DNA of 64,000 nt, from assembly GCA_900766265.1 (NCBI GenBank), contig CAAFUS010000003.1, forward strand, positions 186,001 to 250,000. Direction: 5' to 3'. This DNA comes from Pseudomonadaceae bacterium (GTDB lineage Bacteria; Pseudomonadota; Gammaproteobacteria; Pseudomonadales; Pseudomonadaceae). A program made the position numbers and the translations under genes. Below are positions 16,362 to 25,477 of this stretch, piece by piece. Within the stretch, counting starts at the first letter, position 1. Each line of letters begins with the position of its first letter. The notes under the pieces are model-generated. The model was not told where the DNA came from, searched no databases, and worked only from the letters and a program-made list of their open reading frames with translations.

Positions 16362-18236
16362 TCAGCGGCCGCGCATGAACAACTTGTCCAGATCATCCAT
16401 GCTCATCTGGGTCCAGGTCGGGCGACCGTGGTTGCACTGCCCGCTACGCTCGGTGTGTTCCATGTCGCGCAGCAGCGCGTTCATTTCCGGCAGGGTCAGA
16501 CGACGATTGGCACGCACGGCGCCGTGGCAGGCCATGGTCGCCAGCAGCTCGTTGAGATGCGCCTGGATGCGATCGCTGCTGCCATATTCCAGCAGGTCGG
16601 CCAGCACATCGCGCACCAGCTGGGTGGCCACCGCCTGCTTGAGCAGCGAAGGTATCTGGCGGATCGCCAATGACTCCGGCCCCAGACGCTGCAGCTCGAA
16701 GCCGAGCTTCTGGAACCACTGTCCGTGCTCCTCGGCGCAATCGGCCTCGCGCTGACTGACGGCAATGCTCTCGGGCACCAGCAAGGGCTGGCTGCGCAGC
16801 CCCTCGCTGGCCATCGCCGTTTTAAGGCGCTCGTAGGTGATGCGCTCGTGGGCGGCGTGCATGTCCACCAGCACCATGCCCTGGGCGTTTTCCGCCACGA
16901 TGTAGACACCCTTGAGCTGGGCGACCGCATAGCCCAGCGGCGGGATGTCGCCGTGGGTTTCAGGCAGGCCGACCGGCTCGGCGAGCGGCGCGTAATAGTC
17001 GCGATAGGCGCCCTGGATCTCGGCAGCCTGGGTGGGCCCGAGCGATGACCGCGGTGCCTGGTAGCCGGCCCCGGCGCCCTGCCAGGCCGGCGCCTGCTGC
17101 AGCGGGCGCTCAAGCACGCTGGCCGACAGGCTCATCTCGTTCTGGCCACGGAACTCGCCGGCTGCGGGGCCGGACAACGGCGTTGCCACAGGCGAACCGG
17201 CCGGCGGCGCCAGCTGATCCTCGGGCCGAACGTCACCCAGCGCGCGGTGCAGGGTGCCATAGAGAAAGTCATGGACCATGCGGCTGTCGCGGAAACGCAC
17301 CTCATGCTTGGTGGGGTGCACGTTGACGTCCACCACCGCAGGATCGACATCGAGGAACAGCACGAAGGTTGGATGGCGCCCGTTGAAAAGCACGTCGCGG
17401 TAGGCCTGGCGTACGGCGTGGGCGACCAGCTTGTCGCGCACCATGCGGCCGTTGACATAGAAATACTGCAGGTCCGCCTGACTGCGCGAAAAGGTGGGCA
17501 GACCGACCCACCCCCACAGCCGCAGCCCGTTGCGCTCGATTTCGATGGGCAGCGCCTGCTCGAGAAAGGCCGGGCCGCACACCGCACCCACGCGGCGGGC
17601 CCGGGACGCGTCGTCCGCCGCCTCGTGCAGCGCGAGGATGCCCTTGCCGTTGTGCCGCAGGTGGAAGGCCACATCGAAGCGAGCCAGTGCGAGTCGCTTG
17701 ATGACTTCCTGCAGGTGATCGAATTCAGTTTTTTCGGTGCGCAGGAACTTGCGCCGCGCAGGGGTGTTGAAGAACAGGTCGCGCACCTCGACCGAGGTTC
17801 CGACCGGATGGGCTGCGGGCTGCATCCGCGCCTCCATGTCGCGCCCTTCGGTTTCGACCTGCCAGGCCTGCTCGGCGTCCGCGGTGCGCGAGGTCAGCGT
17901 CAGGCGCGAGACCGAACTGATCGAGGCCAGCGCCTCGCCCCGAAAGCCCAGGCTCATCACCCGTTCCAGGTCCTCGAGATCGCGGATCTTGCTGGTGGCG
18001 TGGCGGGCCAGGGCCAGCGGCAGGTCCTCTGGTGGGATACCACAGCCGTTGTCGCGCACCCGCAACAGCTTGATGCCGCCCTGCTCGACATCCACCTCGA
18101 TGCGCCGCGCACCAGAATCCAGGCTGTTCTCCAGCAGCTCCTTGATCACCGAGGCCGGGCGCTCGACCACCTCACCGGCGGCGATCTGGTTCGCCAGCCG
18201 CGGGTTGAGCAGCTGGATGCGCGGCATCAGGCTCAT
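16362..18236 (-). CDS. mutL: DNA mismatch repair protein MutL
   Basis: GHKL ATPase that couples MutS mismatch recognition to downstream nicking and excision. The product has 624 residues. The N-terminal ATPase motifs are clear: ELLENSLDSGA, VRDNGCGIP, SLGFRGEALASISSVS and the PTKHEVRF region. A Pro/Ala/Gln-rich linker (about 335-430) leads to the C-terminal dimerisation domain with LVDMHAAHERITYERL and the CHGAVRANRRL segment. Its ATG overlaps the amiB stop by 4 bp, so amiB and mutL are translationally coupled. Confidence 0.97.
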   Translation of the reverse strand: MSLMPRIQLLNPRLANQIAAGEVVERPASVIKELLENSLDSGARRIEVDVEQGGIKLLRVRDNGCGIPPEDLPLALARHATSKIRDLEDLERVMSLGFRGEALASISSVSRLTLTSRTADAEQAWQVETEGRDMEARMQPAAHPVGTSVEVRDLFFNTPARRKFLRTEKTEFDHLQEVIKRLALARFDVAFHLRHNGKGILALHEAADDASRARRVGAVCGPAFLEQALPIEIERNGLRLWGWVGLPTFSRSQADLQYFYVNGRMVRDKLVAHAVRQAYRDVLFNGRHPTFVLFLDVDPAVVDVNVHPTKHEVRFRDSRMVHDFLYGTLHRALGDVRPEDQLAPPAGSPVATPLSGPAAGEFRGQNEMSLSASVLERPLQQAPAWQGAGAGYQAPRSSLGPTQAAEIQGAYRDYYAPLAEPVGLPETHGDIPPLGYAVAQLKGVYIVAENAQGMVLVDMHAAHERITYERLKTAMASEGLRSQPLLVPESIAVSQREADCAEEHGQWFQKLGFELQRLGPESLAIRQIPSLLKQAVATQLVRDVLADLLEYGSSDRIQAHLNELLATMACHGAVRANRRLTLPEMNALLRDMEHTERSGQCNHGRPTWTQMSMDDLDKLFMRGR

Positions 18237-19645
18237 GGCTGCGCGGCCAGCGTTGTCGCTGGAATCGTCAGGGTCTGGCCGACCTTGATCACGTCGCCGC
18301 TGAGGTTGTTGGCGCTGCGCAGGGCCGCCAGGCTGATCTGGTAGCGTTGCGCGAGCAGCGCCAGGCTTTCCCCGGAGCGCACCACGTGCTCCCGGGGGCC
18401 GTGGACGATCTTGCCCGAATCACGCTGCCAGGCCACGTAGGTTCCCGGCGGAGGGTTTTCCTGGAAGAACTGCAGCACGCCACTGCGGATCGAGCGGGCC
18501 AGGGCCTGCTGGTGCGCGGCCGTTTGCAGCTTCTTCGCCTCGGAAGGGTTTGAGATGAAGCCGGTCTCGACGAGGATCGAGGGAATATCCGGCGATTTCA
18601 GCACCATGAAGCCGGCCTGCTCGACGCGCTTCTTGTGCAGCGGCGTGATGCGGCCCATGTTGCTGAGCACCTTCTGCCCGACGTTCAGACTGGAGGACAG
18701 CGATGCGGTCATCGACAGGTCAAGGAGCACGCCGGCCAGCATCTGGTCCTTGTCGCCCAGACTGACGTTGCCGGCACCGCCGATCAGGTCGGAACGATTC
18801 TCGCTGTCGGCCAGCCAACGCGCGGTTTCCGAAGTCGCGCCGCGATCGGACAGCGCGAACACCGAGGCACCGTAAGCCGACGAACGCGGTGCCGCATCGG
18901 CGTGGACCGAAACGAACAGGTCGGCGCCCTTCTTGCGGGCAATCTCGGTCCGCTTGCGCAGAGGAATGAAGTAATCGCCGGTACGCACCAGCTCGGCGCG
19001 AAAGCCCTTTTCGGCGTTGATCTGGCGCTGCAGCTCCTTGGCGATCTGCAGCACCACATGCTTTTCATAGACTTTGCCGGGGCCGATGGCGCCTGGGTCC
19101 TCGCCGCCATGGCCGGCGTCGATGGCGATCACGATGTCGCGTTTGCTGCTCGGCACGATCGGCAACTTGGCGGCCGGCAAGGTCGGGCTGACGGGAGCGA
19201 CGGGCGAGCTCGGCGCGGTGTTGGCCGGCACCTCTGCGGTCACCGGTGCCGCGCCCTGGTCGAACAGATCGACCACCAGACGGTGGCCATACTGTTGGTT
19301 GGGGGGCAGCGTGAAGCTCTTCGGGGTGACCTGGGAGGACAGGTCGATCACCACGCGCAGTTCTTCCGGTGAGCGCTGCGCCGAACGCATGCCGGTGATC
19401 GGGGTGTCTTTCAGAGGCAGCTGGTCCAGCGATGTGGTCAGGTTGGCGCCGCTGACGTCGATGACGATGCGGTCAGGCGCCGAAAGAGTGAAAACGTTGT
19501 GCTGCACCGGCCCCGAGAGGTCGAAGACCAGCCGGGTGTTGTCCGGAGCCCGCCAGAGGCGCACGCTTTGCACATCGGACGCAGCCCAGGTCTGGACCGC
19601 CACAAGCAGCAAAAACAACCCGGTAACCAGCGCGCGTATGCGCAT
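18233..19645 (-). CDS. amiB: N-acetylmuramoyl-L-alanine amidase (AmiB/AmiC type) with AMIN and LysM domains
   Basis: Periplasmic zinc amidase that cleaves septal peptidoglycan during daughter-cell separation. From the ATG at 19645 it has 470 residues: a signal peptide (MRIRALVTGLFLLLVAVQTWA), an AMIN targeting domain (about 28-125), a Ser/Pro linker, the Amidase_3 domain with IAIDAGHGGEDPGAIG, FVSVHADA and VETGFISN, and a C-terminal LysM domain (SLALLAQRYQISLAALRSAN). Another in-frame ATG lies at 19657. It follows tsaE within about 20 bp and overlaps mutL. AmiB enzymes usually need an EnvC- or NlpD-like activator, which is not in this window. Confidence 0.93.
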   Translation of the reverse strand: MRIRALVTGLFLLLVAVQTWAASDVQSVRLWRAPDNTRLVFDLSGPVQHNVFTLSAPDRIVIDVSGANLTTSLDQLPLKDTPITGMRSAQRSPEELRVVIDLSSQVTPKSFTLPPNQQYGHRLVVDLFDQGAAPVTAEVPANTAPSSPVAPVSPTLPAAKLPIVPSSKRDIVIAIDAGHGGEDPGAIGPGKVYEKHVVLQIAKELQRQINAEKGFRAELVRTGDYFIPLRKRTEIARKKGADLFVSVHADAAPRSSAYGASVFALSDRGATSETARWLADSENRSDLIGGAGNVSLGDKDQMLAGVLLDLSMTASLSSSLNVGQKVLSNMGRITPLHKKRVEQAGFMVLKSPDIPSILVETGFISNPSEAKKLQTAAHQQALARSIRSGVLQFFQENPPPGTYVAWQRDSGKIVHGPREHVVRSGESLALLAQRYQISLAALRSANNLSGDVIKVGQTLTIPATTLAAQP

Positions 19646-19662
19646 ACCCAACCCCATGCTTG

Positions 19663-20133
19663 TTATGGCTCTCCGATGGCCAGGGCGGTGCACCAGGCCT
19701 CGCCCCGCTCGCTGAGCGGCGACAGGCGCAGCGAACGACCGGCCCCATGCGGCGTAATGGTAATGTCCATATCGGCCTTTGGCAAAATGCCTGCCCCGCG
19801 CTCCGGCCATTCGACCAGAGTCAGGGCGTCACCTTCGAAATAATCGCGGATACCGAGAAACTCAAGCTCCTCCGGATCGACCAGCCGATACAGGTCGAAA
19901 TGGAACACCCTGACCTCGCCAATTTCATAGGGCTCGACCAGGGTGAACGTGGGGCTCTTGACCTTGCCCCGATGCCCGAACCCCTGCAACAGCCCGCGTG
20001 ACAGCGTGGTCTTGCCAGCGCCCAGGTCTCCGTGCAGATAGATCACGCCACGCCCACCCGTGACCTTGGCGATGCGCCCGCCCAGGGCCGTCATGGCCGC
20101 TTCATCGGGCGCCAGCAGGGTTACTTCAGGCAT
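19663..20133 (-). CDS. tsaE: tRNA threonylcarbamoyladenosine biosynthesis ATPase TsaE
   Basis: P-loop ATPase that drives the TsaBDE complex making t6A37 in tRNAs that read ANN codons. From the ATG at 20133 (MPEVTLLAPDEAAM) it has 156 residues, the family length. The Walker A motif GDLGAGKTTLSRGLL and the SPTFTLVEPY and FHFDLYRL motifs are present. The frame is open far upstream, but there it is only a shadow of nnr. The start lies 13 bp inside the end of nnr, so the two are co-translated, as in many bacteria. Confidence 0.95.
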   Translation of the reverse strand: MPEVTLLAPDEAAMTALGGRIAKVTGGRGVIYLHGDLGAGKTTLSRGLLQGFGHRGKVKSPTFTLVEPYEIGEVRVFHFDLYRLVDPEELEFLGIRDYFEGDALTLVEWPERGAGILPKADMDITITPHGAGRSLRLSPLSERGEAWCTALAIGEP

Positions 20134-21620
20134 GGCGACTGCTCCTCGAGGATCTGACGGATGGCGGGTATCAATTCGCTGGCGGCCAGGCCGCGCCCAA
20201 GGCTGCCGAGTCGCTCGCCGGCCTGGGCGTGTAGCCAGGCAGCGAGGCAGGCCGCCTCGAAGGGTGGCAGATGCTGCGCCAGCAACGCCCCGATCAAGCC
20301 GGACAGCACGTCGCCGAGGCCGGCCGTGGCCATGGCAGGATGACCGCGATCGCAGAGCGCCAACCGACCCTCGGCATCGGCGATCAGGGTACCGGCCCCC
20401 TTGAGCAACGCAACACAACAGTAACGCTCGGCCAGGGCTCGCACCGCCGCTGGACGGTCGGCCTGCACCTCGGCCGTGGACCAACCGAGCAGGCGCGCCG
20501 CCTCGCCGGGGTGCGGCGTGATCACGCAGCGCGGCGGCAGCTCCACCGTCCCCGTCGCCAGCAGGTTCAGCGCATCGGCATCCCATACCTGCGGCATTTC
20601 GCATTGGCCGGCGATATACAACAGGCTGCGACCCCAGGGCCCCTGGCCGAGACCTGGGCCGATCACCAGCACATCGGCGCGCTCGATCAGCGCGCCCAGC
20701 CCGTAGGTGGACTCCACGCCGCTGCACATGACCTCGGGTTGGCGTACCAGCGAGGCGACGACGTGCTCCGGCCGGGTCGCCAGGCTGACCATGCCGGCAC
20801 CGCTGCGCAACGCGGCCTCGGAAGCCAGCAGTACGGCGCCTCCGGTGCCCAGATCGCCACCGACGACCAGCACCTGGCCGAAGCTGCCCTTGTGGGCCGT
20901 ACGCGAGCGGGGGGCGAGCTTCGGCAGCTGTTCCCCGGCAAGGCGCTGTGCGGACGAGGGGACCTGAGCCAGGATCTCGGCGCCGGCCTGCAGGTCATCG
21001 AACACCAGGTCACCAGAAAGCGCCGGGCCTTCGCCGGTCAGCAGTCCGAGCTTGAGACCGATGAAGGTCACGCAGAGATCGGCCCGCACCGCGACGCCGA
21101 GGACCCGCCCAGTGTCGGCGCAGAGCCCGGACGGCACATCCACGGCCAGCACCGGCTGGCCGCTGGCATTGATCGCCGCGATGGCGCCCGCGTAAGGCTC
21201 GCGCACCTCGCCCCGGACACCCGTGCCCAGCAGTGCGTCCACTATCACGCCCTGCAGTGTCGCCGTCGCCGCCCAGGGCTCGATTTCGACCCCCGCGGCC
21301 TGTGCCTCGGCCAGCGCCAGCGCCGCGTCTGCCCGCAGGCCTGTCGCCTCGCCGACCGCCAGCACCTTGACCTGCCAGCCCGCCTTGCGAGCCAGTACCG
21401 CCATCAGGTAACCGTCACCGGCGTTGTTGCCGTGGCCGGCCAGCACCGTCATCGCGGCGGCGTCGGGCCAGCGTCGGCGCAGCGCGCGCCAGGCGGCATG
21501 GGCGGCGCGCTGCATCAGTTCGAATCCCGGCGTACCGGCTGCGATCAGTCGGGCGTCGAGGTCGCGGACCTGGCTGGCCGAGTAAAGGGCGCGGGGAAGA
21601 GGGTCGTTCATCAGCGGCAT
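20121..21620 (-). CDS. nnr: Bifunctional NAD(P)H-hydrate epimerase / ADP-dependent dehydratase
   Basis: Repairs damaged nicotinamide cofactors: the N-terminal YjeF_N domain epimerises R- and S-NAD(P)HX, and the C-terminal ribokinase-like domain dehydrates S-NAD(P)HX. The product has 499 residues. The N-terminal half shows LAGHGNNAGDGYLMAVLA and LAVDVPSGL; the C-terminal half shows VVGGDLGTGGAVLLA, VIGPGLGQGPWG, ITPHPGEAARLL and the catalytic region GLGDVLSGLIGALLAQ. The start may be the ATG at 21620 or one three codons later (21611). It heads an nnr-tsaE-amiB-mutL-miaA run on the minus strand and is divergent from queG. Confidence 0.94.
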   Translation of the reverse strand: MPLMNDPLPRALYSASQVRDLDARLIAAGTPGFELMQRAAHAAWRALRRRWPDAAAMTVLAGHGNNAGDGYLMAVLARKAGWQVKVLAVGEATGLRADAALALAEAQAAGVEIEPWAATATLQGVIVDALLGTGVRGEVREPYAGAIAAINASGQPVLAVDVPSGLCADTGRVLGVAVRADLCVTFIGLKLGLLTGEGPALSGDLVFDDLQAGAEILAQVPSSAQRLAGEQLPKLAPRSRTAHKGSFGQVLVVGGDLGTGGAVLLASEAALRSGAGMVSLATRPEHVVASLVRQPEVMCSGVESTYGLGALIERADVLVIGPGLGQGPWGRSLLYIAGQCEMPQVWDADALNLLATGTVELPPRCVITPHPGEAARLLGWSTAEVQADRPAAVRALAERYCCVALLKGAGTLIADAEGRLALCDRGHPAMATAGLGDVLSGLIGALLAQHLPPFEAACLAAWLHAQAGERLGSLGRGLAASELIPAIRQILEEQSPCLK

Positions 21621-21648
21621 GGGTCATCACATGGGATTGTCTGGCAGA

Positions 21649-21654
21649 ATTATA
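21649..21654 (-). promoter_or_regulatory. Candidate -10 box for nnr operon
   Basis: A perfect TATAAT on the minus strand lies in the 63-bp divergent gap between nnr and queG, 28 bp before the nnr start. No good -35 hexamer is seen at 16-18 bp, so the assignment is tentative. Confidence 0.4.
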
Positions 21655-21683
21655 CGCACCCGCCTCGCCAGCCGCCGTAGCCG

Positions 21684-22754
21684 ATGTCCACCGCCACGCT
21701 CGATACCACCGCCCTCGCCGAAACCATCAAGGAATGGGGTCGCGAGCTGGGCTTTCAGCAGGTCGGCATCACGGGTATCGACCTGGGTGAGCATGAGGCG
21801 CACCTGCAACGCTGGCTCGAAGCCGGCTACCAGGGGGAGATGGACTATATGGCCGCGCACGGCAGCAAGCGTTCCCGGCCGGATGAATTGGTCCCCGGTA
21901 CGCTACGCGTGATCTCCCTGCGGATGGACTATCTGCCCGGCGATACCCGGATGACCGAACGGCTCGGCGAGCCCGAAAAGGCGTATGTCTCGCGCTATGC
22001 GCTGGGACGCGATTATCACAAGCTGATCCGCAAACGCCTGCAGCAGCTGGCCGAACGCATCGAGGCACGGGTCGGTCCATTCGGCTACCGCGCCTTCGTC
22101 GACAGCGCGCCGGTACTGGAAAAAGCCGTCGCGCAACAGGCCGGCCTCGGCTGGATTGGCAAGAACACCCTCGTCCTGAACCGCAAGGCTGGCAGCTGGT
22201 TCTTTCTTGGCGAGTTGTTCGTCGACATTCCGCTGCCGGTGGATGCTCCGCATGTCGGCCATCATTGCGGCAGTTGCAGCGCCTGCCTGGAGGTCTGCCC
22301 GACCGAGGCCTTCGTCGGGCCCCATCTGCTCGATGCGCGCCGATGCATTTCCTACCTGACCATCGAGCACAAGGGGCCGATACCGGTCGAACTGCGCGCG
22401 AAGATCGGCAATCGGGTGTTCGGCTGCGACGATTGCCAGATCGTCTGCCCCTGGAACCGCTTCGCCCGCCCCACCGAGCAGCCGGACTTCCAACCGCGCC
22501 ATAGCCTCGATAACGCCGAGCTGGCCGAGCTGTTTCGCTGGAGCGAGGACGAATTCCTGAGCCGCACGGAAGGCTCGCCATTGCGGCGCGCCGGCTATGA
22601 GCGCTGGCTGCGCAACCTTGCCGTCGGGCTCGGAAATGCACCATCGACAATCCCCGTTCTTGAGGCGCTACAGGCGCGGCGCGAGCACCCATCGGAGATG
22701 GTGCGCGAACACGTCGAATGGGCGTTGGCCCAACACAGCGCACGCCTCTCTTAA
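21684..22754 (+). CDS. queG: Epoxyqueuosine reductase QueG
   Basis: Cobalamin- and iron-sulfur-dependent reductase that performs the last step of queuosine synthesis in tRNA. The product has 356 residues. The catalytic region is around YRAFVDSAPVLEK, the cobalamin-binding part around GLGWIGKNTLVL, and two 4Fe-4S cluster motifs are seen: CGSCSACLEVCPTEAF and CDDCQIVCPWN. A C-terminal HEAT-like tail follows. The ATG at 21684 is 63 bp from divergent nnr. Its TAA stop shares the palindrome TTAA (22751-22754) with the stop of the facing lysR gene. It depends on cobalamin, whose uptake genes also lie in this window. Confidence 0.96.
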   Translation: MSTATLDTTALAETIKEWGRELGFQQVGITGIDLGEHEAHLQRWLEAGYQGEMDYMAAHGSKRSRPDELVPGTLRVISLRMDYLPGDTRMTERLGEPEKAYVSRYALGRDYHKLIRKRLQQLAERIEARVGPFGYRAFVDSAPVLEKAVAQQAGLGWIGKNTLVLNRKAGSWFFLGELFVDIPLPVDAPHVGHHCGSCSACLEVCPTEAFVGPHLLDARRCISYLTIEHKGPIPVELRAKIGNRVFGCDDCQIVCPWNRFARPTEQPDFQPRHSLDNAELAELFRWSEDEFLSRTEGSPLRRAGYERWLRNLAVGLGNAPSTIPVLEALQARREHPSEMVREHVEWALAQHSARLS

Positions 22755-23704
22755 CCGGCCGCCACGCCAGCGGTCTGCCGCAGCAGGCCCAGCACAGCAC
22801 GGGCCGCCGGAGATAGCAGCGCTTCATCCTTGATGATGATCCCGTAGCCCATCAGGTTACGGTTGAGCGCCTCCTCGACGCCCTCCTCCAGCTCCACCGC
22901 CTCGAGCATGCCGTAGCGCGCGTAGTGGGCCAGCACATCGCGCGGTAACACGGTGAACATGTCGCAGCTCTCGAGCAGCGTAGTCACCATGAGCAAATTC
23001 TCGGCGTTGACGACCCTTTCCGGAGGCGACAAACCGACCCCGCGAAACAGGTTATCGAACTCCTGACGCAGCACACTCCCAGATGGGGGGAGGACCCAGT
23101 CAGCCTGCTGTAACTGCTCGGGTGACCAAACCCCGGCGGCACGCCCTGGCCTTGCACATACGCACAGCCGTTCATCCTGCAGTGGCTCGAAGCGCATCCC
23201 GGCATGGCTGCTCTGCGCAAAGAAGCGCGCCACGAGAAAGTCCAACTCCCCCGCCTCCAGATCGGCCATCAGGTCGCGGCTCGAGCCGGTCCTGACGCTG
23301 ATTTCCAGCGATGGATAGGCCTGCCGTGCCCTTCGCACCACGGCGGGCAAAAGGTCGGCGCACGGGGTGAGGATGGTGCCGATGGCGACCTGCCCTCGGT
23401 GCCCGGCGCGCAATGCGCTGACTTCGGCAAAGGCGTCCTCCAGGCTCGTTAGCATGCGCCTGGCGTGGCGAATCAACGCCTCGCCGTACTCGGTGGGCAC
23501 GAGCCCCCTGGCCTGGCGCTCGAACAGGGTCACGCCCAGACCATCTTCCAGCTCCTTGAGCAATTTGGACGCCGCTGGCTGGGAAATCCCAAGGCCCTCG
23601 GCCGCGCGATTCAGGTTCGAGGTATCCCCAAGTGCCACCAGTAAGGGGATGTGCCGGCTCTTGAGGCGGACCCGGACGAACCAGTTCTGGGAGAGCGGCA
23701 TCAT
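22751..23704 (-). CDS. LysR-family regulator next to the TRAP/arabinonate genes
   Basis: Transcriptional regulator of 317 residues with an N-terminal helix-turn-helix (NLNRAAEGLGISQPAASKLL, about 30-49) and a LysR substrate-binding domain (about 95-305). Its opening resembles the GbpR/GguR subgroup, which controls galactose and arabinose uptake in proteobacteria; the second LysR of the region (38616) is of the same type. It is divergent from the dctP gene, so it most likely controls the TRAP-dehydratase-mutarotase genes in response to a sugar or sugar acid. Two adjacent ATGs (23704, 23701) are possible starts; the frame is open far upstream without homology. Confidence 0.85.
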   Translation of the reverse strand: MMPLSQNWFVRVRLKSRHIPLLVALGDTSNLNRAAEGLGISQPAASKLLKELEDGLGVTLFERQARGLVPTEYGEALIRHARRMLTSLEDAFAEVSALRAGHRGQVAIGTILTPCADLLPAVVRRARQAYPSLEISVRTGSSRDLMADLEAGELDFLVARFFAQSSHAGMRFEPLQDERLCVCARPGRAAGVWSPEQLQQADWVLPPSGSVLRQEFDNLFRGVGLSPPERVVNAENLLMVTTLLESCDMFTVLPRDVLAHYARYGMLEAVELEEGVEEALNRNLMGYGIIIKDEALLSPAARAVLGLLRQTAGVAAG

Positions 23705-23834
23705 CGAGGCATATCCATTCGTATATGAACCTGGCGCAATTACATATTTGTTGATGATGCCTCGGCTGGCTAGCGTTAGGTAGTGCGGCCGCTTCGAGCC
23801 GCCCCTTGCCTTAATAAAAACAATGGAGAGGCCC
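23705..23834. promoter_or_regulatory. Divergent control region between lysR and dctP
   Basis: This 130-bp gap is AT-richer than its surroundings. It contains an inverted repeat CATAT-N8-ATATG (23710-23727), close to the lysR start, and a further ACATAT. For dctP a possible promoter is TTGTTG, 17 bp, TAGCGT. The repeat is a candidate LysR site by position only. Confidence 0.4.
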
Positions 23835-24860
23835 ATGCATCCGAAACCCGCCAGCCTGTGGCGCAGCGCCCCATGCGTTGCCGCCTTGCTGATACTCGCC
23901 AGCCCCGCCTCCGCCGCCGAGCAATGGAAATTCCAGATCAACGTCAACGCCGGCGACGACGAATTTCGCATCGCTCAGCAATGGGCCAAAAGCGTAGGTG
24001 AAAAGAGCAACGGCGAGATCACCATAGAAGTGCTTCCCACCGGCACTATCGTCGGTAACAACGAGACGCTCGATGCCGTCGGCGCCGGCATCATCCAGGG
24101 CCACATCACCGACCCCGGCTATTTTTCCGGCAAGAACCCGGCCTTCGCGGTGTACGGCAACATGGTGGGCGCCTGGAGCGAGCCGGCGCCTTTCCTCGAT
24201 TACATGCGCAACGCCGGGGGCGAGGCCGGCTACAACCGGCTGGTCGAGCCTTACAACGTCCGGCTGATCCGTGCCGGTGCCGTTGGCGCCGAATCCCTGA
24301 TCACCAAACGCGAGATCACGACGCTGGCCGACCTCAAGGGCCTCAAGGTGCGGGCGCCTGAAGGCATGGTGTCGAACATCTTCAAGCTGGTCGGCGCGGC
24401 GCCGGTCAACCTGCCGACCTCCGAGGTGTATACCGCACTGGAGAAAGGCGTGATCGACGCCGCCGATTACACGGTTTTCGCCACCAACTACCAGCAGGGC
24501 TACCACAAGTACGCGCCCTACGCGGTGTACCCGGGCTTTCACTCGATGCCCATGAAGGACATCTCGATCAACAAGACGATCTGGGATGGCTTGAGCGACG
24601 CGCACAAGACGATGCTGGCCGAGTCGGTCGATGCGTTTACCGAAAACCTGGTGACCGATCTGCGTAAAAAGGATCAGGAACAAGTGGCGGCAGCACGAGA
24701 GAAAGGCGACGTCACCCTGACCGCCCTTTCCGAAGACGAGCTCAAGCGCTTCCGCCAGACCGCTCGCGAGGAATGGGCCCGCTGGCGCGATCGCAGCCCC
24801 GAAGCCAAGGCGGCGGTGGACTCGATCCAGGCCTACCTGCAAGACAAGGGCATGCTCTAG
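23835..24860 (+). CDS. dctP: TRAP transporter solute-binding protein (DctP family)
   Basis: Periplasmic binding protein of a sodium-driven TRAP transporter, which imports organic acids including sugar acids. From the ATG at 23835 it has 341 residues: signal peptide (about 1-27, ending SPASAA), then the two-lobed DctP fold with the conserved carboxylate-binding region GLKVRAPEGMVSNIFKLVGA and the VYTALEKGVIDAADY motif. GGAGAGG precedes this start; an ATG four codons upstream is too close to that site. It is followed by DctQ and DctM genes. The neighbouring sugar-acid dehydratase suggests that an aldonate such as L-arabinonate or galactonate is the ligand; this is inference. Confidence 0.9.
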   Translation: MHPKPASLWRSAPCVAALLILASPASAAEQWKFQINVNAGDDEFRIAQQWAKSVGEKSNGEITIEVLPTGTIVGNNETLDAVGAGIIQGHITDPGYFSGKNPAFAVYGNMVGAWSEPAPFLDYMRNAGGEAGYNRLVEPYNVRLIRAGAVGAESLITKREITTLADLKGLKVRAPEGMVSNIFKLVGAAPVNLPTSEVYTALEKGVIDAADYTVFATNYQQGYHKYAPYAVYPGFHSMPMKDISINKTIWDGLSDAHKTMLAESVDAFTENLVTDLRKKDQEQVAAAREKGDVTLTALSEDELKRFRQTAREEWARWRDRSPEAKAAVDSIQAYLQDKGML

Positions 24861-24881
24861 GCCCCCGCCATCCATGAGACA

Positions 24882-24905
24882 GCGCGCCGGCGCGGGTCGG
24901 CGCGC
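24882..24905 (+). promoter_or_regulatory. Hairpin between dctP and dctQ
   Basis: A stem GCGCGCCG/CGGCGCGC lies in the 59-bp gap with no T run. Such hairpins after binding-protein genes usually stabilise the upstream mRNA or reduce read-through, so that the binding protein exceeds the membrane subunits. Confidence 0.45.
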
Positions 24906-24919
24906 CCTAGGAGTGCGTC

Positions 24920-25477
24920 TTGAATAAACCGCAATCCTCCGAGAGCTTCGCTCCCGAGCCAGGCCACGGTCTGCTTGACCGCGCCATTCGCCGCGCCGGC
25001 CAGGTCATCGCGTGGCTGGTGTTCATCGCCATGCTCGTCAGTGTTTACGAAGTGGTCATGCGCTACGGCTTCGGCGCACCGACCACCTGGGCGCACGAGA
25101 CGACCACGTTTCTCGTCGCCTCGATCTTCGCCCTCGGCGGCCCCTACGCCCTGGCGACCAATCGTCATATCCAGATTCGCCTGCTGCTGGACAGGCTCTC
25201 GCCACGGGGGCGCACCTGGCTCGAACGGCTCAATCTGCTGCTGGGCCTGCTGTTTTGTGTAGCGATCGGCTATGCGGCCTGGGTTCTGGCCTATAACGCC
25301 ACTCATACGCCGGGCGGCATGTGGCGGCTGGAAACCTCCGGCTCGGCCTGGAATCCGCCGCTTCCGGCATTCACCAAAGTGGTGATCTTGCTGTCGATCG
25401 TGCTCATGGCACTGCAGCAAGTGCTGCGCCTGGCGGGCACCTGGCGTCGCGGTCGCGACAGGAATGACGCCAGATGA
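24920..25477 (+). CDS. dctQ: TRAP transporter small permease (DctQ family)
   Basis: Four-helix small membrane subunit of the TRAP transporter. The product is 185 residues from a TTG start at 24920, supported by GGAG nine bases upstream and by the absence of a better ATG. Hydrophobic segments are visible at about 28-48 (VIAWLVFIAMLVSVYEVVM), 65-80, 105-125 and 150-170. The YEVVMRYGFGAPTTWAHE segment is characteristic of DctQ. Its end overlaps dctM by 4 bp (ATGA, 25474-25477). Confidence 0.9.
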   Translation: MNKPQSSESFAPEPGHGLLDRAIRRAGQVIAWLVFIAMLVSVYEVVMRYGFGAPTTWAHETTTFLVASIFALGGPYALATNRHIQIRLLLDRLSPRGRTWLERLNLLLGLLFCVAIGYAAWVLAYNATHTPGGMWRLETSGSAWNPPLPAFTKVVILLSIVLMALQQVLRLAGTWRRGRDRNDAR

